From positions 1 through 14,642 of the forward strand of contig NZ_CALAGI010000056.1 of NCBI RefSeq assembly GCF_937891315.1: a stretch of DNA of 14,642 nucleotides, given 5' to 3'. Positions 1 to 7,179 of this stretch are shown here, piece after piece; position 1 is the stretch's first letter; the number at the start of each line of letters is the position of its first letter. Made by a program: the position numbers and the translations under genes. The stretch comes from an uncultured Amaricoccus sp. (GTDB lineage Bacteria > Pseudomonadota > Alphaproteobacteria > Rhodobacterales > Rhodobacteraceae). The notes beneath the pieces were generated by a model. That model was not told the DNA's origin. It saw nothing but the letters and a program-made list of their open reading frames with translations, and ran no database searches.

Positions 1-837
1 GAGCTCGCCCGAGCCCGGGATGTGCGGGAAGCCCCGGAAGTTCAGGATATTGTCGAACCGCGCCCGGCAGGTGGCGGTGGTCTTGTCGCAGCCGGCCTGG
101 ATGGTGAAGCCGTCGCCGACCACGATGTCCCGAACCGGCGGCTCCAGAAGGGTGATCGTCACCATCCCTCCCGCCGCCGCGTGCCGCAGCACTTCCGCCT
201 CGCGGCCGTCGTTCGCGCCGCTCGACCAGGTAAGCACGCCGGCGGTGAACAGGCCTCCGGCGAAGCCGCCCAGCCCGGAGGCGGAGAAGACGCGATCGCG
301 AACCAGGCTCGTGACCGAACCGCCGCCGTTCCAGTCAGGATTCGAAAGCGCCACCTTGCAGCGGCCATCGCCCAGCGCGGCGTCGCATGCGTACTGATAC
401 GAGCGCCCCACCGTCTGGTCGAGCAGGTGGGCGAGCGATCGGACTTCGGCGACGAAGGAGACCCGGCCGCGACGGATCTGGCCGACGGCGCCGCGGCGCA
501 TCAGCACCCTCTGGCCCGTCGCCTGCCAGTTCACTCGCCAGAGTTCGACCGTCGCGTTGTCCCAGCGCCCATCGAGGATGTCCGCCTCGGTGATCCGGTC
601 CGAGCTGAGCACCCCTTCGGCGTCCTGGGCATCGACCGACAGATCGGACCCCGATCGAACCTCGGAGGCGCCAAATCCGCTTTCCGGCTCGAAGTCGGTG
701 CCGGCGAAGGTCAGGCCGCGATCATGGTTCGTGAAACCGAGCACCTGGCCGTCGCTCCGGGTGATCCGCCAGCACCAGGCCAGCGTGGTGGCCCCGCCGT
801 CGAGATGCGCCTGCAGCGCGGCGTCGATCGTCTTCAT
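1..837 (-). CDS. DUF2163 tail hub protein, 3' truncated by window edge
   Basis: The frame is open for 279 codons from ATG 837 to the window edge, so the last residues (probably 10-30) are missing. Typical DUF2163 elements are VLGFTNHDRGLTFAGTDFEP (32-51), RRGRVSFVAEVRSLAHLL (122-139) and RFDNILNFRGFPHIPGSGEL (260-279). The RcGTA homologue gp13 is the tail hub under the distal tail ring. Four cysteines (151, 160, 250, 257) lie in YACDAALGDGRC and GCDKTTATC next to the FRGF motif, resembling the iron-sulfur cysteine cluster of lambda gpL. It starts in an ATGA overlap with the DUF2460 gene. A cell-wall peptidase and a large host-specificity protein usually follow. Confidence 0.92.
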   Translation of the reverse strand, partial: MKTIDAALQAHLDGGATTLAWCWRITRSDGQVLGFTNHDRGLTFAGTDFEPESGFGASEVRSGSDLSVDAQDAEGVLSSDRITEADILDGRWDNATVELWRVNWQATGQRVLMRRGAVGQIRRGRVSFVAEVRSLAHLLDQTVGRSYQYACDAALGDGRCKVALSNPDWNGGGSVTSLVRDRVFSASGLGGFAGGLFTAGVLTWSSGANDGREAEVLRHAAAGGMVTITLLEPPVRDIVVGDGFTIQAGCDKTTATCRARFDNILNFRGFPHIPGSGEL

Positions 838-1460
838 CGCCGAACCTCGATCACCGGGATCGAAGTGATCGAGCCGAGCCGCTCGATGTCGAGCGTGAGG
901 TCGAGCTGGTCGGTATCGAAGCGGGCATGAACGTCGAACTCGAAACCGGCGGCGACGGCTACTCCGGCTCCGGGCGCGGCGACGAAGGTGACGACACCGG
1001 TGCTGCCCGAAAACGACCAGCCGGAGGCCTGCGGGACGCCTGCGAGTGCGATCAGCACCGTGGTGGCGCGCGGCTTGGTGACCGTCCGCCACCAGGTCTC
1101 CCCGCCCGAGGCGTAGGCCTTCCGGAGCTGGAAGGCCACTCTGGATCCGTCGCCGGTGCCGATGACCTGATCGGTGGCGGCGGGCGTCGCCGACGGCGGG
1201 CACGATTTGTAGTCGGCCCAGTCCTTGAAGCGGAAGGTGTGCAGGCGGCCGTTCCGCGCCTCGAAGAAGGCGGTGACGGCGGCCAGGTCGTCGGCGCGCC
1301 GCACGCCGAACGCCACGTCATAGGACCGGCGCGAGTCGGCCCAGTCGGCGTTCCGCTCCTCGTCGCCGGAGGCAAGCGTCACGATCTGGGTGCTCCGGCG
1401 AGGCCCGCCGCGAGCTCCCCGGCTGATGCTCTCGGGAAACCTCACGTTGTGGAATGCCAT
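834..1460 (-). CDS. DUF2460 distal tail protein
   Basis: The 208-aa protein has the DUF2460 signature: MAFHNVRFPESISRGARGG at the start, TLASGDEERNADW (28-40), the FFEARNGRLHTFRFKDWADY block (65-84) and AGFEFDVHARFDTD near 171-184. In the Rhodobacter capsulatus gene transfer agent the homologous gp12 is the distal tail ring that joins the tube to the hub. The start is ATG 1460, sharing one base with the tape measure stop (TAATG); a longer reading upstream would run inside that gene. It overlaps the hub gene by ATGA. The length is normal for the family and the protein appears intact. Confidence 0.93.
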   Translation of the reverse strand: MAFHNVRFPESISRGARGGPRRSTQIVTLASGDEERNADWADSRRSYDVAFGVRRADDLAAVTAFFEARNGRLHTFRFKDWADYKSCPPSATPAATDQVIGTGDGSRVAFQLRKAYASGGETWWRTVTKPRATTVLIALAGVPQASGWSFSGSTGVVTFVAAPGAGVAVAAGFEFDVHARFDTDQLDLTLDIERLGSITSIPVIEVRR

Positions 1461-3604
1461 TACATGCCCCTCCGGCCGAGGGCGACGGCCCGGGAGACAT
1501 CGGCCGCGATCTGCGTCCGCGACTGCCTGAAGCTCTGCGCGTCGCGGATGTTGAAGTTCACCACCGGCGCGCCGCCGGAGCGCCCGCTCTCCCACTCCCT
1601 CGTCTGGCGACGGTTCAGCACCCGCTCGCCGCTCTGCAGGATTGCCGCGTATTCGTCGGGGCCGACCCGGCCGCCGTTGTGGAGCCGAGGCGCATGGGCG
1701 AAGGCGGCGGCCTCGACCAGGCGCAGCGGGCCGGCACCGGCCGGGCCGCCGCTGTGCTGCACCGCCGCCGCGATCCCGCCCCCGAACCCGCCCATCACGG
1801 TCGAGAGCGCGTTTGACAGCGGCGCGAACAGGAACTTCCGCGCGCCGAGCTGGGCGAAGTCGGCGATCGTCGAGGTGACGAGGCTGCGAATGTCGAGCTT
1901 GCCGGTCTTGACGAACTCGCCGACCGCGTCCTCGGCGCTCTTGAATGCCCCGCCCAGCGCCTCGCCGATCCCCTTGCCCAGATCCTTCACGTCATCATAG
2001 GCCCGGTTGAGCGCGTCGGTGATCGCGGCGATGCCCGCGAGCTCCCGCTCGGGTTCGATCATCGCCTTGTCCTTCCCCGCCGCCCCGCCACCGCCGGCGC
2101 GGCCGCCCCCGCCGCCGCCGGAGCCCGCCGCGTCCTCGCTCGCCGCGGCGGCCGCCCGTCGCCGCGCGTTAGCCTGAGCCCGGGCGCTGATCCCGCCGAA
2201 GACGTCGCCGAGCGGGTCGCCCGCGACGATGCCGCCGATCGTGTTCTGGTAGGCCGCCCATTGCGCCCGCAGGTCCGCCGCTGGAGCATTGTCGATCCGT
2301 CCGAGGTTGAGCCCGGCCGGGATCTGCGAAATCCGCGGGCTTCCGACCCAGTCCGGAAGCTGGCCAAGCACGCCGTTGATCGAACCGATCCATTCGTTGA
2401 GCTTGCCGCTCACCCGGTTGATCAGCATCTCGAGCCCGGCGAGCACCGCGTTCGCGCCGGCGACCACGGCCGCGCCGATCGCGGCCGGCACCGCCGCCCA
2501 GAGCGCGATCACCGTCTGCGCGGTGATCTGAAAGCCCTTGATGATCGCGTTGCCGGCGAGATGCACGCCGGTGACGATCCCGTCCCAGGCGGCCGAGGCG
2601 GCCGAACTCACCGCCTCGAAGGCCGGCGCCGCCCAGGTGGCGATCGCGTCGAAGGTCGGCTTCACCATGTCCCAGGCCCCGTCCCGGGTTGCCTGCCAGA
2701 CGGCCAGCATCGTGTCGCCGAAGCCCACCTGGACGTCCGCGGTCTCGTTGATCTCGTGCCGCAGCCCGGCGAAGGCGGCCGCCGCGAGGGCGACGGCGGC
2801 CGCGACCCCGGCGCCGATCGGATTGGATAGGAGGGCGCCGATCCCGCGCCCCGCGGACAGGAGACCGGACCCGAGGCCCCTGACCAGTCCGCCGGTCTGC
2901 CTCAGCGCCGCGTTCACCCCGCCGGCGCCGGCGTACATCTGTGTGATCTGCGAGCCCTGCTGTACGAGCACGGTCAGCGGGCTCTGGCCCGAGGCGAGCG
3001 AGACGCCGATGTCGTTCAGCTGGAAGAACAGCATGCGCTGCTGCCAGGCCGCTTCGCGCGACCCGCGGGCCATGCCGCCGATCGCCGTCGTGCGCCCCCT
3101 GATCGCCGCGATCGACGCGAGCGAGGCCTGCCGCGTGCGCCCGATCGCGGCGTTCATCTCGTCCGCCGTGATCGCGCCCACCGCGTGCGCGCGCCGGATC
3201 TCCTCGACCTCGGAGCGATAGCCGCGGATCGCGGCGAAGAGCGGATTGTGCTTGGCGCGAAGATCGTCGAGCGCCCGGCCATAGGCATCGATGTCGGCCG
3301 CGTCGCGCCGCATCCCGCCGCCGACGCCGGTCGAGCGATCGATCCGCGCGACCACGGCGCCGGCGCCCTCGAGGCGGCGGATGCTGTTGGCGGCCGCGCC
3401 CGCCCGCCGGGCCAGAACATCGAGGCGGGTCATCAGCGCGCCGGCGGCGCCGCCGGTCGCGGTCAGGCCGCGGCTCGCCGGAACGCCGGCCTGTTCGATT
3501 TCCCGCAGCGCCTGCTTCCCGTCGCGACCGATCGCAACGAGGTCCGCCTTCAGATGGTCGCCACCGACGGCGGCGATCCTCACCGATACCTTGCGCTCAA
3601 CCAT
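1460..3604 (-). CDS. Tail tape measure protein
   Basis: The 714-aa protein sets tail length and is expelled ahead of DNA at infection. The N-terminal 180 residues are helical. MLFFQLNDIGVSLASGQSPL and VLVQQGSQITQM (191-223) mark the prophage tail-length tape measure domain. Hydrophobic stretches lie at about 256-282 and 365-397, possible membrane-inserting segments. A Gly/Ser linker spans 494-510, and DIRSLVTSTIADFAQLGARK (571-590) matches the lambda tape measure C-terminal domain. The end has LHNGGRVGPDEYAAILQSGE (641-660), common in this family. By the usual 1.5 angstrom per residue the tail would be near 105 nm. The ATG overlaps the chaperone extension by 8 nt; the stop is TAATG with the next gene. 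Confidence 0.93.
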   Translation of the reverse strand: MVERKVSVRIAAVGGDHLKADLVAIGRDGKQALREIEQAGVPASRGLTATGGAAGALMTRLDVLARRAGAAANSIRRLEGAGAVVARIDRSTGVGGGMRRDAADIDAYGRALDDLRAKHNPLFAAIRGYRSEVEEIRRAHAVGAITADEMNAAIGRTRQASLASIAAIRGRTTAIGGMARGSREAAWQQRMLFFQLNDIGVSLASGQSPLTVLVQQGSQITQMYAGAGGVNAALRQTGGLVRGLGSGLLSAGRGIGALLSNPIGAGVAAAVALAAAAFAGLRHEINETADVQVGFGDTMLAVWQATRDGAWDMVKPTFDAIATWAAPAFEAVSSAASAAWDGIVTGVHLAGNAIIKGFQITAQTVIALWAAVPAAIGAAVVAGANAVLAGLEMLINRVSGKLNEWIGSINGVLGQLPDWVGSPRISQIPAGLNLGRIDNAPAADLRAQWAAYQNTIGGIVAGDPLGDVFGGISARAQANARRRAAAAASEDAAGSGGGGGGRAGGGGAAGKDKAMIEPERELAGIAAITDALNRAYDDVKDLGKGIGEALGGAFKSAEDAVGEFVKTGKLDIRSLVTSTIADFAQLGARKFLFAPLSNALSTVMGGFGGGIAAAVQHSGGPAGAGPLRLVEAAAFAHAPRLHNGGRVGPDEYAAILQSGERVLNRRQTREWESGRSGGAPVVNFNIRDAQSFRQSRTQIAADVSRAVALGRRGM

Positions 3605-4267
3605 CTCGTCCCGCTTCCGTCAGTTCGTTGATCTTCCGCACCGCGATCGCCTCGATGTCGGGCAGCAGCTCGGCGACGGCGATCGGCGTGATGCCAAGCG
3701 CCGCGCCGAGGGCGAGACCGGCCGACATGTCCCAGCCGAGCAGCGCGCCAGGGATGGCGCGGACCTGCCCGCCCATCCTCAGCGCGAGGTCCCAGACCTG
3801 CGTACCCTCAATCGTCTCCGGGCGGTTCACCCGCGCCGGGCACTCTTCGCAGCGCGACGGGCAGGCTCCGCAATAGGCGGCGCCCCCTCCGAAATGCCAT
3901 TCGGCGAGGGCGCGGAGGCGTTTTTTTCCGCATCCAGCACCAGCCCCTTCGCGACGTAGCGGAGCTGGAAGCTCTCGAAGACCGGATAGACGTCCATGAG
4001 CGCGCTGGCCGCCTCCGGACTGACCGGCAGCGGCTCGCCCTCCGCGTCGCCGATCCCTTCCCACTCCACGATCGCCATCGCGGCGAGCTCCTTCGCGAGG
4101 GCGACCGCGAGCTCGGCCTCGGAGGCGAGCGCGGCGACCAATGCCTCGATCGCATCCGAGGCGCGGGCGCGTGCCATGAGCGCGGAGGTAAGCGGCGCGA
4201 CGCGCACGCGGACGCCGGAGCCGAGATCGAGCCACTCGGGCTCGGTCGACAGGTTCAGTCGAAGCAT
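3597..4267 (-). CDS. Tail assembly chaperone GT-like fusion made by -1 frameshift
   Basis: A -1 slip after codon 116 joins the G-like part to 107 residues beginning RLRALAEWHF, giving about 223 aa (coding joins 4267-3920 with re-reading of base 3920, then to the TGA at 3597). This frame has no plausible start of its own, so frameshifting is the likely route of expression. The extension holds four cysteines in CGAC-PSR-CEEC (133, 136, 140, 143), a probable zinc knuckle, then TQVWDLALRMGGQVRAIPGA and two helical stretches. In lambda the T part binds the tape measure and G the tube. Its stop overlaps the tape measure ATG by 8 nt. Confidence 0.82.
3827..4267 (-). CDS. Tail assembly chaperone, G-like short product
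   Basis: The 146-aa zero-frame product lies between the tail tube and tape measure genes, the usual place of the G/GT chaperones that keep the tape measure soluble and recruit tube subunits. The start is set at ATG 4267 because GAGGAA lies 8 nt upstream; the longer reading from 4306 would run into the tube gene. The helical body (RARASDAIEALVAALASEAE, 33-52, and on to residue 70) and acidic composition fit the family. Codons 115-116 (AAA AAC) are a slippery site, after which this frame encodes a Pro/Ala-rich tail of 30 residues. Most ribosomes would make this short form. Confidence 0.85.
   Translation of the reverse strand: MLRLNLSTEPEWLDLGSGVRVRVAPLTSALMARARASDAIEALVAALASEAELAVALAKELAAMAIVEWEGIGDAEGEPLPVSPEAASALMDVYPVFESFQLRYVAKGLVLDAEKNASAPSPNGISEGAPPIAEPARRAAKSARRG
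3880..3926 (-). promoter_or_regulatory. Programmed -1 frameshift signal
   Basis: On the minus strand the heptamer A AAA AAC occupies 3926-3920, exactly in phase with the zero frame (GAA AAA AAC). After a 6-nt spacer a stem begins: 3913-3900 pairs with 3880-3893 over 14 positions with one G-U pair and one mismatch, closing a 6-nt loop (TGGCAT). Slippery site, spacer and stem all match the classic pattern of tail chaperone frameshifting, and the -1 frame stays open for 107 codons. Confidence 0.9.
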
Positions 4268-4277
4268 GCGTGGTTCC

Positions 4278-5555
4278 TCACGGGTTGGCATATCCGCTCT
4301 GGTCATTGATCAGCACCGCCGTCGCCATCCGGCCCGCGGCGCTGTCCAGCGCGGCCTGCCAGGCGAAGCTGGTCTGCACGCCGCCGGGGCCATCGAGCGC
4401 GACCTTCGCCCGGGGCAGGTAGACGGCATGCGCGGTCAGCACCAGCGACGGGCCGCCGGCGACGCCATATTCGAACTCGAGCGCGCAGGGATCGCCGCTG
4501 ACAGCCTGGTCGAGCAGCGCCGTGCTCGCGAAGCGCACCTCGACCGTGCCGGTGAGCGTCGCAAGCGACGGGTCGGCGCCGTCGATCCTGCCGTCGCCCC
4601 GGATGGTCTCGATCCGGTCGAGGTTGTTGTTGTAGGTAACCTGCGCCGAGACGATGTTTCCGAGCTGGACGCCATCGCGGCGCACCGCGCCGTTGAACGC
4701 GCCGAAGCGGGTGAGCGGCAGGCTGGTCAGCGCGCCGGCGGCCGAGCCGCCGCCGACCGTCTCGCCCTGGGCGATCACGTTGACCGAGGCGGTGATCAGG
4801 CCCGAGCGGTTCATGGTCCAGGCGATCGAGTTCGCCACGCAGCCCGAGGCCATCGAATAATAGGGCACGTCGGGCATGCCGACCTCGACCGCGAAGGACG
4901 GCAGCGTCCAGCCGCCCGAGGCGAAGGTATGGGAATAGCCGGTCGCGGCGCCGCCCGTCAGTGTCGCGGCCGAGACCGTCGCGGCGCTCGCGGCGAGCGT
5001 GTAGCTGTTGCCCGAGGTTCCGGCGGTATCGAAGGAGATGAGCAGCGTGGCGCCGCCCAGCGCCGAGTAAGTGCATTTCACGATCTCGGTGGCGGCCGAG
5101 GCGTTGAGGTCGGTGACGAGCTGCGCGAGCGTCGCCGCGAGCGTGGCTCCGATGTTCGTCTGGTTACCGGCGGCGCCCGAGGCGACGAATGTCCAGGCGG
5201 TGCCGTTGAGGGTGATCGTGCTCGCCGCGGCGGGATTGGCGCCAAAGACGATCCGGCCGGCCGCCCTCAGGCCGCTGGCCGTCGTCGGCGCGCCGAACAG
5301 CGCTTTCAGCCAGATGCCCGCGTAGCGCGCATCGATGGGGATCACCACGTCGCCATCGACGGTGATCGCGTCCTTGACGGGCGGCAGCGGGTCGCGGCCA
5401 TAGCCGAGGAGCTCCGACGAGAGAAGCGGCTGCTCGGCCCCGAGGTTCGAGGTCGCGAACGGCATCTGCCAGAAGTCCCCCGCGCTCGGCGGGATGCCGT
5501 AGGACGATTCGAAGCCGAGCGCCATCTGCGCCCGCGCCCCCTGTGCACGTGCCAT
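4278..5555 (-). CDS. Phage tail tube protein with inserted domain
   Basis: The 425-aa protein forms the stacked hexameric rings of the non-contractile tail. The start (MARAQGARAQMALGFESSYG, then WQMPFATSNLG) and later WTMNRSGLITASVNVIAQGE and RFGAFNGAVRRDG are typical of the phage tube family that includes Phage_tube_2. Residues about 96-205 appear to be an insertion: they interrupt the core between GIWLKALFG and YSHTFASGGWTLPSF and contain the module ITLNGTAWTFVASG, GNQTNIGATLAATL, GNSYTLAAS, which is also seen in other phage tail proteins. The insert probably projects from the tube surface. ATG is preceded by AAAGGAAA. The gene lies 15 nt after the terminator fusion and ends 11 nt before the chaperone start. 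Confidence 0.85.
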   Translation of the reverse strand: MARAQGARAQMALGFESSYGIPPSAGDFWQMPFATSNLGAEQPLLSSELLGYGRDPLPPVKDAITVDGDVVIPIDARYAGIWLKALFGAPTTASGLRAAGRIVFGANPAAASTITLNGTAWTFVASGAAGNQTNIGATLAATLAQLVTDLNASAATEIVKCTYSALGGATLLISFDTAGTSGNSYTLAASAATVSAATLTGGAATGYSHTFASGGWTLPSFAVEVGMPDVPYYSMASGCVANSIAWTMNRSGLITASVNVIAQGETVGGGSAAGALTSLPLTRFGAFNGAVRRDGVQLGNIVSAQVTYNNNLDRIETIRGDGRIDGADPSLATLTGTVEVRFASTALLDQAVSGDPCALEFEYGVAGGPSLVLTAHAVYLPRAKVALDGPGGVQTSFAWQAALDSAAGRMATAVLINDQSGYANP

Positions 5556-5570
5556 GTCAGTTTCCTTTGT

Positions 5571-7169
5571 TCAGGCGAGCGGATCGCTGGTGTCGTAGGG
5601 CAGAATGATGCCGATCGAGGCGGCCTTGAGCCCCTCGGCTCCCTCGATCGCGAGGTCGAGCGGCGCCGGCGCCTCGCCGAGCGCGTAGTCGACAAGGCCT
5701 CCAAGCGAGGGATCGGCCGAGAGGGCCCGGGATATCGCCTGACAGACGCCGTCGAACGCGGTGTCGCGGGCGGCCGGGCTCGCCGCGTCGACCAGCACGT
5801 CGATCTCGGCGCGGTGTTCGTAGAACCAGAGAGGCGGCGAGAAGAGAAACTGAGGCTCCCCCGGATCGCCGTCGCGCAGGATCATGAGGCCGGCCGCCGG
5901 GATGCGCTCCGGCAGCACGGCGTTCCGCAGCAGTGTCGAGCCCGCGGGCCGCGTCGTGTTCAGCGCGGTGTAGAGCGCCTTCAGAACCCGTTCCCGCTTG
6001 CTCTCAAGCGTCGTTCCACCGCCGCTCGCCGCGCCGGGCAGCGCGGTGACGTTGACGATCAAGGCCTGACCCGGAACCGTTGGCGCGCGGACGCCAGAGG
6101 CGGTCCCGGCCGCGAGGGCGGCGGTCGCGGTCAGGATCTGGCCCGGCGCCGTCGGCGCGCTCGCGCCCGTTCCCTCGCCCGGGATGAGACTCACGCCGAC
6201 GGTCAGCACCTGACCGGAAACCGTCGGCGCGCGGACGCCAGAGGCCGTCCCGTCCGCGAGGGCGGTGGTCGCGGTCAGGATCTGACCGGAAACCGTTGGC
6301 GAGCGGACGCCAGTCGCCGTCCCGTCCACAAGGGTGGCGGTCGCGGCGAGAAGCTGGCCGGAAACCGTCGGGGCCCGGACCCCGCTCGCGGCGCCGGCGA
6401 CCAGGCTCGTGGTGACGGTCACCAGGTCGCCATCCGCTTCGCCCGCGGTACCGCCCACCAGGAGGGCCTGGGCGGCGGCCACCAGATCCGCGCGCTCGCC
6501 GGAGCTGGGCGCGGCCCCCACCACCAGCGCGCCATAGAGCCTGCCCGACGCCGCGGCGCTCCCGTTCGCGGAGCACATGAACCCGACCCGGTTCACGTCG
6601 TAGGCGCCGGCGTCGCCGTGGGTCTCGTTCGAATCCGCGCCGCCATTGCGGGCGATGAACGACAGGGTCGGTCCCGATTGGGCCTCGAGCACGAATGCGA
6701 TGCCGTCGCCGGGGTATTCCACGCCCTCGAGGATCCCGTTCCGGTAGAGCTCACAGGCCGCGCCGCCGCGACCCATCAGAATGACGCGGCTGTTCGAGTT
6801 CCAATCTTCCTCGGCGTTCTTGGTGACGCTGAGGATGGGCCCGTCCGTATCGCGGACCAGCGCGACGCCGTAGATCACCGTCCCGGTGTAGGCCCCGGGA
6901 GTGGCGACGAGGATATCGTCCGTGCCATCGAACTGAAGCCAGGAGACGCCGGCGGCGGTCCGGAAGGTCGGACGGGCCGCGTCCGACCCCATGGTGATAT
7001 AGAGCCCGGAGATCAGATCATGGACGGTGCCCACCGGATCGCCGTCGGCGCTCGCCGGCGTCGTGGCCGATGCGCCGGTCCGCTCCTGATAGCAGAGCGT
7101 GTGCGCCGTACCGGGCAGGATGGCAAAGCCCCAGTGGCCGTCGAGCACGTCCTCCCAGATCGACGGCAT
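5571..7169 (-). CDS. LamG-like domain, 24-aa repeats and tail-terminator domain fusion
   Basis: The 532-aa protein has three parts. Residues 1-230 look like a concanavalin A/LamG-like beta sandwich (WLQFDGTDDILVATPGAYTG at 77-96, LYGALVVGA at 211-219), a fold often used for carbohydrate binding. Residues 248-384 are five and a half 24-residue repeats built on L-x-x-G-T-A-S-G-V-R-A-P-T-V-S-G-Q-x-L. Residues 385-532 (ESKRERVLKALYTAL, then RDGDPGEPQ, YEHRAEIDVLVD) resemble a stand-alone phage protein, sometimes mislabelled acyl-CoA transferase, that is probably the tail terminator lying just before the tail tube gene. No in-frame ATG, GTG or TTG that I could find lies near the repeat-terminator border, so the terminator is apparently made only as a fusion. 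The terminator role is inferred from position and similarity. Confidence 0.75.
   Translation of the reverse strand: MPSIWEDVLDGHWGFAILPGTAHTLCYQERTGASATTPASADGDPVGTVHDLISGLYITMGSDAARPTFRTAAGVSWLQFDGTDDILVATPGAYTGTVIYGVALVRDTDGPILSVTKNAEEDWNSNSRVILMGRGGAACELYRNGILEGVEYPGDGIAFVLEAQSGPTLSFIARNGGADSNETHGDAGAYDVNRVGFMCSANGSAAASGRLYGALVVGAAPSSGERADLVAAAQALLVGGTAGEADGDLVTVTTSLVAGAASGVRAPTVSGQLLAATATLVDGTATGVRSPTVSGQILTATTALADGTASGVRAPTVSGQVLTVGVSLIPGEGTGASAPTAPGQILTATAALAAGTASGVRAPTVPGQALIVNVTALPGAASGGGTTLESKRERVLKALYTALNTTRPAGSTLLRNAVLPERIPAAGLMILRDGDPGEPQFLFSPPLWFYEHRAEIDVLVDAASPAARDTAFDGVCQAISRALSADPSLGGLVDYALGEAPAPLDLAIEGAEGLKAASIGIILPYDTSDPLA
6018..6428 (-). repeat. 72-bp tandem repeats encoding 24-aa units
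   Basis: Anchors reading ctgaccggaaaccgt or close variants fall at 6066, 6138, 6210, 6282 and 6354, an exact 72-bp period. A decayed copy lies at about 6426 and a partial one at the left end. The period is in frame and the third-position differences between copies are few, so expansion looks recent or is kept uniform by recombination. The protein units are residues 248-271, 272-295, 296-319, 320-343, 344-367 and a partial unit 368-384. The unit at 320-343 diverges most. Confidence 0.92.
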
Positions 7170-7179
7170 GGCGCCGGCC

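Noticed and set aside
834..1595. Longer start for the DUF2460 gene at 1595
   Set aside because: The extra 45 residues are Arg-rich and lie inside the tape measure gene; ATG 1460 matches the family N-terminus and gives TAATG coupling.
3880..3927. Hairpin followed by seven T on the plus strand, resembling an intrinsic terminator
   Set aside because: No plus-strand gene precedes it, the spacer between stem and T-run is too long, and the same bases form the frameshift signal on the coding strand.
3827..4306. Longer chaperone start at 4306
   Set aside because: It would overlap the tube gene by 29 nt and lacks a good ribosome site, while ATG 4267 has GAGGAA 8 nt upstream.
6018..6428. Regularly spaced repeats considered as a CRISPR array
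   Set aside because: The repeats are directly adjacent 72-bp units without unique spacers and are in frame within a coding gene.
5571..7169. Reading the C-terminal acyl-CoA transferase-like label as a metabolic enzyme
   Set aside because: The 148-residue domain is far too short for a CoA transferase, shows no catalytic motif, and lies where tail terminators are found.
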